Below, piece by piece: positions 51,166 to 61,000 of a DNA stretch of 64,000 nt (positions within the stretch are counted from its first letter, which is position 1; each line of letters opens with the position of its first letter). A program made the position numbers and the translations under genes. The notes below the pieces were generated by a model. It saw nothing but the letters and a program-made list of their open reading frames with translations, had not been told where the DNA came from and did no database searches. Source of the stretch: Tritrichomonas musculus (Eukaryota > Parabasalia > Tritrichomonadida > Tritrichomonadidae); contig JAPFFF010000041.1 in NCBI GenBank assembly GCA_039105265.1, positions 496,001 through 560,000 on the forward strand, given 5' to 3'.

Positions 51166-51600
51166 TACTTCCGGATATTTGATATATAATCAAACTGAAA
51201 AAAGCAATATGAAAAAAGTTATTTTAATTAATATTAATATTTGATTATCATATTGGGTTTTATCATCAATTTTTGTCCATTAATAGCCTAAATAACATCC
51301 TTTCTTATATAATAATTTGAATTAAATTGACCAAATAAAGCTGTTTCAAAAACGATAATCCACTTATCAACGAGTTTTCATTGAAATGTTTTCAAAAAGT
51401 TAAACTTTTTATAAGAGGTGGATTATCTTTTTTGGAAGCACTTTACTTAATATTAAGTTTGATTCTTGATAATAAGATTTAATAAATATGTCAATCACAA
51501 TTAACCCTCTATATTCTCCTTCAATTCAATCATCATAAATGCAATTTTAATAAAAGTTTAATTCTTGATAATAAGATTTAATAAATATTCTTCATTATTA
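51166..51600. other. Right part of the unique core
   Basis: No gene. It includes the hairpin at 51337-51444 and a 30-bp direct repeat (TTCTTGATAATAAGATTTAA) at about 51461-51490 and 51557-51588. Confidence 0.5.
51337..51444. repeat. Small inverted-repeat element
   Basis: About 108 bp. The left AAACGATAATCCACTTATC arm and the right GGTGGATTATCTTTTTTGGA arm are complementary over roughly 28 positions with a few mismatches, starting AAAG and ending CTTT. It may be a tiny MITE. Confidence 0.65.
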
Positions 51601-53230
51601 CTATCATATTCTTCTTTTTCTTCAATTCAATGATCATCATCATCTTCTTCTTCAGTTCAATCAGCATATTCTTCTTCTTCAATTCTGATCATCATCTTCT
51701 TCAAATCAATCATCATCTTCTTCTTCTTAAATTCAATCATCATGATCTTCTTTTTCAATTCAATCATCTTTTTTTTTTTTTTTTTCTTCACCATCTTAAA
51801 GATGATGATTCAATTCAATCAGCATCTTCTTCTTCAATTCAATCATCATCTACTTCTTCAATTCAATCTTCTTCTTCTTCTTCTTTATTTCAATCTGCTT
51901 CTTCTTCTTCAATTCAATCATCATCATTTTCTTCTTCTTCTTCAATTCAATCTTCTTCTTCTTCATTTCAATCTTCTTCTTCAATTCAATTCAATCATCT
52001 TCTTCTTCTTCTTTATTTCAATCTGCTTCTTCTTCTTCAATTCAATCTTCTTCTTCTTCTTCTTTATTTCAATCTGCTTCTTCTTCTTCAATTCAATCAT
52101 CATCATTTTCTTCTTCTTCTTCAATTCAATCTTCTTCTTCTTCATTTCAATCTTCTTCTTGAATTCATTCTTCTTCTTCTTCTTCTTCTTCAATTCAATC
52201 ATCATCATTTTCTTCTTCTTCTTCAATTCAATCATCATCATTTTCTTCTTCTTCTTCATTTCAATCTTCTTCTTCTTCTTCAATTCAATCTTCTTCTTCT
52301 TCATTTCAATCTTCTTCTTCATTTCAATCTTCTTCTTCAATTCAATTCAATCATCTTCTTCTTCAATTTATTCAGCTTCTTCTTCTTCATTTCAATCATC
52401 TTCTTCTTCAATTTATTCAGCTTCTTCTTCTTCATTTCAATCTTCTTCTTCTTCTTCAATTCATTCAGCTTCTTCTTCTTCAATTCATTCAGCTTCTTCT
52501 TCTTCATTTCAATCATCTTCTCCTTCTTCAATTCAATCAGCTTCTTCTTCTTCAATTCATTCAGCTTCTTCTTCTTCAATTCATTCAGCTTCTTCTTCTT
52601 CAATTCAATCAGCTTCTCCTTCTTCAATTCAATCATCTTCTTCTTCAATTCATTCAGCTTCTTCTTCTTCATTTCAATCTTCTTCTTCTTCATTTCAATT
52701 TTCTTCTTCATTTCAATCAGCTTCTTCATTTCAATTCAATCATCATTTTCTTCTTCTTCTTCATTTCAATTCAATTCAATCAGCTTCTTCTTCAATTCAC
52801 TCAGCTTCTTCTTCTTCATTTCAATCAGCTTCTCCTTCTTCAATTCAATCAGCTTCTTCTTCTTCATTTCATTCAGCTTCTTCTTCTTCAATTCAATCAG
52901 CTTCTTCTTCTTCAACTCAATCAGCTTCTTCTTCTTCATTTCAATCAGCTTCTTCTTCTTCATTTCAATCAGCTTCTTCTTCTTCAACTCAATCAGCTTC
53001 TTCTTCTTCAATTCAATCAGCTTCTTCTTCTTCAATTCAATCAGCTTCTTCTTCTTCAATTCGATCAGCTTCTTCTTCTTCAATTCAATCAGCTTCTTCT
53101 TCTTCAATTCGATCAGCTTCTTCTTCTTCAACTCAATCAGCTTCTTCTTCTTCAATTCAATTCAATTCAATCATCATCATCTTTTTTTTCGTCTTTTTTT
53201 ATGATCATCATCTTCTTCTTTTTGAAATTG
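51600..53230. repeat. 21-bp pyrimidine satellite, right arm
   Basis: About 1.6 kb of TCAGCTTCTTCTTCTTCAAT-type units, the reverse complement of the left arm. From 53205 inward the order of variants (ATTCAA, ACTCAA, ATTCGA) mirrors the left arm for several hundred bp, then the arms diverge in unit order. Open frames through it are satellite by-products. Confidence 0.9.
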
Positions 53231-54134
53231 TTATCATCATTATTAATTTATTCATTATGAGAAAATAATGAATAAAAGGCATTTTGAAAAAAACATTTTT
53301 TATTTAATTATCTTTTATTTAATTCTGCTTAATTTTTGTATAGAATGAAAAATTTAATTTAATAATTACATTTTTCATAAAATTAATATCATTTTCTTCA
53401 TCATTTTCTAGAAATATTTGGTTTTTTACATAATGACCGTTTGATAATACGTTTATATTTATGAATAATTATCGGCTTTTCTTCGATGAAAAAAGAAAGC
53501 AAAGAAGTATAAACAGTATAACATGAAAGTATATTTGATTTAACACATATTTAATATGAATTCATGTATATTATCTATGAGAATTTTTGAATATCATTGA
53601 TAAATATAAAAAATTTAAAACGCAATTCATAGCATTTACTGGAGTTATTGTATGCAAAATATGATGAAGAATCTCAGATATAACGGAAAAATGAATTACT
53701 TAAATATAGTAATAAAAATATTGAATATTCGAAATAAATTGATAATTATCAAATTTATGAATTGATTAATAGGAGTATAAGTGGTAAATTGAAATACGAT
53801 TGCGCATTGTTTGCATACTTTTGTAGCTTTTTATTGAAACTCTTTATCGAAATCAAATTACATATTGCTGGCAAGAACATCATCTCAGGACCCAAATCAC
53901 AAAATTTTGATTCTTACCTTTTGCTGTTTAAAATATATTTTTTTGGAAGTCGGGAAAAAATTCCCTCGAATAATGCTCTACCAGTTAACATTTTGCTGGT
54001 GAAATGATGAAATGATTTTCTGAGAAAAAGTGGAACTAGGATTTTTTATTATTTAAAAAAAGTGGAACTATTTTTATTTTTTGGAAAAAAGTGGAATTGT
54101 GATATGAAAAAAGTTCTAAAAGTGTAATCGTCTC

Positions 54135-54143
54135 GTTAATTTT
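54135..54143. repeat. 9-bp target duplication, right
   Basis: GTTAATTTT, identical to 44034-44042. Confidence 0.8.
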
Positions 54144-54284
54144 AAATAAAAATAATAAAATTATTTATTTTTCATAAATAATATATATTTAAAAATATAA
54201 TATTAAAAAATAATTTATTTTTCTTTTTTAAAATCAAGATATTAACTAAATAACCATTTTTTTTTTAAATCGTTAATATATAAA

Positions 54285-55970
54285 ATGACTAATGAAAAGT
54301 TTATAATTATTGCTACAAATTGCATTGATATAGTCCAATTTGTGGCTTGTCATATTTTCTTATCTTTTTTTGAAATTTGTAAAACTGTTTATGGCCAAAG
54401 CAATCAAAGAACAATTATAGATATCATATATTACTTCTTTTTTTATTAATTACTAATCTTAGGAGTAATGAATATATAGATTTTTCGAGCGATTCAGATA
54501 CTTTTCAATTCAAAATTATTAATAAACTGATTTATCATTCTTTTCTATATTAGCATTAGATATTATAGAATTAATATCATGAACATTCATGAAATCCGCT
54601 TTTAATGTACAAGCACTCAATGCAGTTAATATAAAAGTCACAATTACTCAGAATCCCGATTTTATTCCATATTCAATAATTTGTGTTTTATTTTGCACAT
54701 TCATTATTTTTGTTCCTTTCTATCAAAAACTAGTACAGCTTCCCAAAATGGCAATGCTAGTCTCCATTTTACATTCTGTTTTAATGTTCATATTTATTCT
54801 TACTATTTTGCATGATTTTCATGATGCAAATAACAGGATACTGTTGGATGATGCAGATAACAGTTACTTCACATATCTAAAGCAAACGCTGAATGATAAA
54901 TTTGACATAAAAGCGAAAGTTATAGAAACAGCACCACGACTGAAAAATTTACTCTTAATTAAATTAAATCATTTCCTAATGAATTTGGCCAAGGTCCAAA
55001 ATTTGCACCAAATTTGAATCATTCTATTCAAATGGAGCCTTACACGACTTGGTCTTTGGCTGGAAAATCAGTTCTTCAAACAGGAATTCCTCAAATATTT
55101 CCTGATCCAAACTGGTATAGTTTGGCCAATCAACACGTCTTCGAATATATTTTTGGAATCCAAGGTATACCGAACATTCTCCACTCACACAACTACACAT
55201 TGGACTATGCAACGATGGAAATTAATGGGCATATGGGATTTAATGAATGGCTAAACGAACATCATTATAATAGCGCTTATACAGCTCCAACTGACATTTA
55301 TTTGTATGATTACATAGCTTACAAATATCTTCCAATGCTTGATAATCGTGGCAGACATTCGAACTTCAAAAAACTGACACTCACAATGATTTTAAATGTT
55401 CAAACTCATTCTCCTTATGGAAGACCTGTCTGGTGCACTTATAAAAATAGTCTTCCCTTTCTTTACAAGTTCTTCTTCTGTTGTGATCACGGAGTCAAAA
55501 AAATTATTGAAAAGTTCTTGGAACTAAAAATGTATGAACATACATTGGTGGTTTTTTCCCCAGATCATGGTCCATACAATCTCAAAGAGAAAGAATTATT
55601 CATTCTATATCCAGGTGTTGAAAAAGTTGATCCAGCAAATAGAATCAAAGATATTACATATTACGATTTCGAACCAACGATTCTTGACATGATTGGAATT
55701 AAGAAATATCAGCCCGAATTTCCATTTGGAAGAAATATTTATTTGAATTCAACTGACCATTCAAAGTATTGCATTAATTCAAAGTGCATACACAAACATG
55801 AAAAGCCAGATCTTGAAGACATGGCATTCATGAACAAATTCCTACATTATGAAAGAGGGAAAAATATTAAGCCAGAATACAATCTGTCAAATCCTTTCAT
55901 GTGCAGAATTAATGGCACAGATCAAGTGTATTACTCTGAAAAGCCTTGCTTGGCAAATATTAGAACATGA
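54285..55970 (+). pseudogene. LTA-synthase-like membrane sulfatase/phosphoglycerol transferase, broken
   Basis: From ATG 54285 a 54-codon frame with hydrophobic segments (FIIIATNCIDIVQFVACHIF) is cut by a stop. From ATG 54589 a second frame has two transmembrane segments (about residues 27-45 and 52-70) and the ectodomain beginning APRLKNLLLIKLNHF; near 54975 the homology moves by one frame into EFGQGPKFAPNLNHSIQ. The last part, to 55970, contains MEPYTTWSLAGKSVLQTGIP, the active-site region of the alkaline-phosphatase-like LTA synthase group, and VVFSPDHGPYNLKEKELFIL with the metal-binding Asp-His. The LIELES motif expected before it reads LIKLNH, so a metal ligand is also lost. A bacterial-type family known in trichomonads; this copy is a pseudogene starting about 150 bp beyond the giant element. 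Convergent with the tandem kinase gene. Confidence 0.75.
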
Positions 55971-56146
55971 AAGTTGTAGAATTAAATAAATATCTTTTAT
56001 AAAGCAAATTAATCCCAAATGTAATTTTTTTTTTGATAATGTATTTTGAAGAATGAAATGGAACATATAATTGGATTAAAAAAGTAATCAAAAAACAAAA
56101 CAAAACAAAAAAATTAATAATAATGGAAATACTAAAAACTTTTTGT

Positions 56147-57937
56147 TTAATCTTTGTAGGATTCAAGTTCTTGATCACGTTGAGAAACAATAGATGAATC
56201 AACATCGTCAGCGAGCATGTATTTATTTTCCCTCAAGAAAATCAAAATTTCGTTGAATGAAGGACGAGTTTTTGGGTCAATTTCGAGGCACATTGACATC
56301 AAATCAATGCAGCACTTTGAGACAGATGGCGACACATCTGGCATTTTAATTTTCTTTTTCATTGACTTGTCCTTTATTGACTGATTTGGCATTTTCCCGA
56401 CGAACAAGAAATACACGATGACTCCGAACGAGTAAACGTCAGTTTTGTTATCGTAATCATCGTCATCGTTCATCATTTCAGGAGACATGAATTCATCATC
56501 ACCGACATTTTTGGTCATTGTAAGAGTGCCGATCATTTCTGCATCGAACAAGATTTCATTGATACTAACCAATCCGAAGTCGATCAATTTGGCCTGAAAA
56601 ACTGAATTCAACATGATGTTGTCAATTTTCAGGTCTCTATAAATCATCTTTTTAGAGTGGATGTACTTCATTCCGTGCGAGATTTCAACAACAATTCTGG
56701 CCTTCAGTGTGTTTCTGACGATGTCCTTTGCAAGGCAGTCTTTGAGAGTGAAGTCAATGAATTCAATGAAAAGTGCAACTGTGGTCACTTCATCTTTTGT
56801 TTGCGTTTTCTTTGAAAGAACTTTGGTTGGATTGATTGCAATCGATCTGCATATACATGGATGGTGAAGTGAATGAAGAACTTGAAACTCTTTCTGTGCA
56901 TTTTTAACGTCTTCGATCGTTGCTCCTTCAATTTTCAATACTTTCATACAAACCGGAACATGAGTACGTTTATCAATCAATTTATACGTGATTGATGTGC
57001 GACCTTCTCCAATTTTCCCAACATTTTCAAAGTTAGCTTCTTCATCGGCACTATAAAAATAATTTTCTTCTTTTTCAACTTTTTCTGAAGAAACTTTTTG
57101 AGAACATTTTTTTTCATTTTTTAAATTAGTGTGCTCAGCTTCATTATATTTCACATATTTGTTAAATTCTACTTCATCGATATCATCAAAAAGCAAATGT
57201 GGATCATCTTTGATGAAATCAACAATTTGAGAGAAACTTGGTCGCTCAGATGGAATCTCATTCAAGCAAGAAACTAGAAATTCTCTGATTTCTTCTGAAA
57301 AAGTAGCAAAATCAGGACCTCTCCTGGTTATGACATCTCCTCTAGAGAGGATTTCATAAGAGATGCAGCCAAATGAATAAACATCGCATTTATATTCATC
57401 TATAGATTTATTTTGGTACTTTTTTTCTGGTGCAATGTAAACTGAATCCAAAGAAATGTCATTTAGTTCATAAATGTCGATTTTTGGGTAATATTTCTCA
57501 TCAAGAAAGATGCTTCCTGTATTTAAACTAGAAAGTGTAATATTACATTTGTGTAAATATGCTATTCCTGAGGCTATTCCATAAATACTGATGAGTTTGG
57601 CTGTATTATCCCAATTACTTGGTGAACGTAAATAAAATTCATCATCGAGTACTTTTTTTAGTGGTTTACAATATTCATAAATAATTGCTGGATGTGGTTC
57701 GCTATTGAAACCTTCTTGCGAATATCCAATGCATTTAAGTAATGACGGATGGTGAAAAGATGATAATAACTCAATTTTTTTTTGCATTTTTGAATTTATT
57801 TTGGGAATAGAATAGAAAATTTTGGCAACATATTCATTTCCTTTCCCTGAATGTACAAAATAGTATCCCAAAGAAGAATCTTTTTTCCTGAATTTAATTT
57901 CCTGCTTTATTGCAAAGCGTTTGAGATCAACATTCAT
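56147..57937 (-). CDS. Tandem pseudokinase-kinase protein (TKL-like)
   Basis: 596 aa with two kinase domains. Domain 1 (about 10-245) keeps the fold (AKIF with Lys39; PAIIYEYC; APEKKYQ; DVYSFGCISYEILSRG; RPSFSQIV), but the HRD loop reads TLSSLNTGSIFL (134-145) and the DFG position reads DIYE, so it is a pseudokinase. Domain 2 (about 303-570) has GEGRTS (310-315), Lys332 in VCMKVL, Glu350, YRDLKIDNIML (433-443, with Tyr in place of His), DFG (453-455) and SPEMM (485-489), so it is probably active. The layout recalls JAK-type regulation, where the pseudokinase controls the kinase; this is analogy only. Gene starts 125 bp from the divergent IQ/SFI1-like gene. Confidence 0.9.
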   Translation of the reverse strand: MNVDLKRFAIKQEIKFRKKDSSLGYYFVHSGKGNEYVAKIFYSIPKINSKMQKKIELLSSFHHPSLLKCIGYSQEGFNSEPHPAIIYEYCKPLKKVLDDEFYLRSPSNWDNTAKLISIYGIASGIAYLHKCNITLSSLNTGSIFLDEKYYPKIDIYELNDISLDSVYIAPEKKYQNKSIDEYKCDVYSFGCISYEILSRGDVITRRGPDFATFSEEIREFLVSCLNEIPSERPSFSQIVDFIKDDPHLLFDDIDEVEFNKYVKYNEAEHTNLKNEKKCSQKVSSEKVEKEENYFYSADEEANFENVGKIGEGRTSITYKLIDKRTHVPVCMKVLKIEGATIEDVKNAQKEFQVLHSLHHPCICRSIAINPTKVLSKKTQTKDEVTTVALFIEFIDFTLKDCLAKDIVRNTLKARIVVEISHGMKYIHSKKMIYRDLKIDNIMLNSVFQAKLIDFGLVSINEILFDAEMIGTLTMTKNVGDDEFMSPEMMNDDDDYDNKTDVYSFGVIVYFLFVGKMPNQSIKDKSMKKKIKMPDVSPSVSKCCIDLMSMCLEIDPKTRPSFNEILIFLRENKYMLADDVDSSIVSQRDQELESYKD

Positions 57938-58062
57938 CTGAAGAAAAAAAATAATTTGACATTTATAAAAAACATAAATATCTTAAAATATTTTCTATTA
58001 AAGTGAAAAAATTTTAGATAATTAAAATTATAATTAGAAACAAAATTGTAATTATTATATAA
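57938..58062. promoter_or_regulatory. Divergent intergenic region
   Basis: 125 bp separate the start codons of the tandem kinase (minus) and the large IQ/SFI1-like protein (plus). TCAAATT on the minus strand, about 18 nt before that ATG, is a candidate initiator. None is obvious on the plus strand. Confidence 0.35.
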
Positions 58063-61000
58063 ATGGAAAAAGTAATCATAGTTAAATTTTTCTATAAACG
58101 TAAAATTTATATGAAGAAAAAAAGAACCTCAAGAATACATGTAAATAAAGTTGAAAGTGCTCGTGAAATTTCATCTACAAGACAAATTTCTATGAAAGTT
58201 GTAGAAATCAGGCAAAGAGAACCAAAAGCTTCGACAGCTCGCCCCAGAATTAATACTTTTATTCCTCCGCTCCAATTGCAAACAAAAGCTATTTCAAAAC
58301 TTGAAAAAACTCCCAGACCTGAAAGTGCTACACTTCGATTTCTGACAGAACCAACAAAATATTCTGATCCCAATAGTATTTCTACATTTATACAAGTAAA
58401 TGCTGTTTCACAAGAAGAACAGGATAATGCGAGAAAAATACAAAGAATTTGGCGAAAAATTCGAGATAACAAAAAAACATTATCATTTATTCGTTTTGTT
58501 TTCAATTTATACAGAAAACGAGCCAAATTTCCAATGCATCTATGGCTATTAGCTCGCAGATTTCCAGCCGATATTGCAAAAATTCATTATGACAAAGTAG
58601 TAGATTATATGTTATCTCGACATTATCTTTTTAAAAGCAACAATAAATGGGTAACAACAAATTTTGCCAATTATTTACTAACGTTTGATCAATATTGTAA
58701 GACTAATTGCATCTTTATTGGTATTCAATATGATATTGATAAGATTATTAAATTTGTCAAATTTATCATGCGACCATTAATAAAGGAAGCTTTTCAAATA
58801 TGGCGTGAAATGAATGAAAAATCACGAATGTTACCAAAACAAGACCATAAAATTCGAGCAACTCACGAATATCGATCAACTTTCAATGAATTATTTTGGA
58901 CATACGTTTTTTGGCGCCGATGGACGGTCTTCAGAAAAAGTCGAAATTTAGAACGGTCAACGATGACATGCAAATCGTTTTATTTATTAGAATGGAACAT
59001 TTATAAGGCCAAAAAGCAACAGAAAATTAACATAATCAATCGAGCTTTTTCAATGCGAAATGATCGTCTAAAATTTTACGCATTTTCGACGATGAGAAGA
59101 TACTGTCTGTCCAAGATCAAGAAGCGAAGAGAGTACAACAAAATCAAGAAAGTTGGTGACAAGTATTCAATGTCATTAGCATTTCGATCATTTCTATTTT
59201 ATCATGTTCAATGCTCTATTAAAAAGTCAATGAAATATCGGGTTCTATCGTCCTGGTATAAAATAACCGACAAGTCGATGATTCATCATTCATTTTTGAG
59301 TGCAATTCAAAATCGAATGAATTTGAAACTTTTGATAAGAGCAATGAAAAAGTGGAATGAAAGTATTTATGAGAATAGCTTGTTTCTATCGTTCTTGTTC
59401 GATTCTGTTTCAAATAATCAACTGTTTGCGTTGAAATACGCTTTCTTTCTTATGAAGGACTTTGTTCACTTTGCGTTTGTTTCGTCTTTCTATTTTTGGA
59501 AGAAATTAATGTGGATGAAGAAAAGATCTTTGATGTTCGTTTCTTGGTCTTTCAATCATTCAAAAAGTGATGCTGTCAAATCTTATCTCATTGACATTTT
59601 TCATGAGAATTGTCTTCATCAGGTTGACTATCTCGATTACTTCCCTTTCAAATCTGAACTTGAGAAAAAATTCACTTCAATTTCAAAGTCAGATTCAGCG
59701 ACAATTTCGTTGACAAAGAAAAAATCGAAATTGATGAAAATTGTACAAAATGCAAATCAAATTAAAGATGAAATAACGGTTGAGTCATTTGTGGCAACCG
59801 TTGATCAAACCCTTCAATCCTATCAAAAAGTGGAAGAGTATCCAATTTATGAGGACAAAAATTGGATTGATAATGCATCATCCGACCAAATAAAAACTTT
59901 GTTTTATCACATTGTAATAATAAAAAGTTATATAAATAAAGGAAAGTATAAAAGTAAAACAAAACATGACCAGTTGAATCAAGTGAGAAGTGATTTAGTG
60001 GAATATCGAGAGAGAAACAATTTGTTTACTTTAGTTAATCTTCGAAAGTATCGAAAAAAGCAAGAAGAAAAATTTGAAATTAAGCGAAAATTGATGGTTC
60101 AAAAGCTTCATCGTGATGCTCTTTTGCTTGCAAAGAAAGACGTTTATTTGGCTCTTGTTGCGATGAATGAAATTAATCCACAATTCACAATTGAGCCTGA
60201 AAAGACGTTTAAAGAATCAAAGATAATTCGAGAAGGTGAATTTATTTCAACTTCTTCTTCTTCTTCATCAACAACTGCTGTTTTAGATAAAGAAGAAGAC
60301 ATTGATGATCTTCAAAACATGAAATTTTCAAGGAAACAAAAACATCCATTATTGAATGAAATAGGAACATTGAAAGAAGGGATCACAAAATCGAATAGAA
60401 AAGTACGAAGACATCCTAAGCAACTCTTCACTGAAGAAACAAATCAATCAGCACACAGTCGTACAATTAGAATTGCTCTCGAACAAGGCAGTAGAGGAAG
60501 TCATTCAAAATTGAATGACCAGGCAATTATCTATGAAAAACATCAACCTTTGTCGAATGTCAATAAAGAGAAATATTTTCTTGATAAAAAAAGAAAGGAA
60601 AAAGAACAATTGAAAAATATGCCTCCCCCACTTGATCAAATGCCAACGATTAAAAATGCTCCTCCTCTACGAATTCGTCATAAAGAGAGCAGTATACAGC
60701 TATCTTCACATTTGGACATAACGAATGAATCACTCAATAAATTCATGGAATCACAAGACATTGACTTGTCACATAAATTCTCATCAAAATCACCTTCAAA
60801 AAATTTGTCTGCAATTGGAGAAGGTCTTGATAATGATGAAGAAGAAGAGGAAGAAGAATCAAATGAGAGTGAAATCGATCAAATGATTTCTCAGATCGAG
60901 AAAATTAGTTTTCCTTACATCAATAATGATAGTTACATGGAGCAAAGTTCACTCAATAGAAGAGACATTCTAACAACCAGATACTTTTCAATTCTTGACG

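Larger units (their letters stand above)
44043..54134. mobile_element. Giant palindromic element, Mutator-like
   Basis: 10,092 bp between 9-bp direct repeats GTTAATTTT. Outer ends are GGGACGATTACACTTTTAGA and the near-complement ending GTGTAATCGTCTC. The unique part of the terminal inverted repeat is about 890 bp (44043-44934 with 53245-54134) and nearly exact; it continues inward into a 21-bp satellite on both arms, purine-rich on the plus strand at left (about 4 kb) and pyrimidine-rich at right (about 1.6 kb). The centre (about 49.0-51.6 kb) is unique and carries a broken virus-like cargo. No transposase, polymerase or integrase is visible, so it is non-autonomous. Long terminal repeats and a 9-bp duplication fit the Mutator class best. 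A frame of 81 codons in the terminal repeat (SISGKLKYDCALFAYFCSFL) is present in both arms and may be a real relic. Confidence 0.8.

Noticed and set aside
51630-53268. Long Ser/Phe/Leu open frames in the right arm
   Set aside because: Same satellite in reverse complement; frames overlap one another and mirror the left arm.
44043-54134. Whole element as an intact Polinton/Maverick
   Set aside because: Target duplication is 9 bp rather than 5-6 bp, and no polymerase, integrase, ATPase or protease is visible; only a fossil structural-type gene is present.
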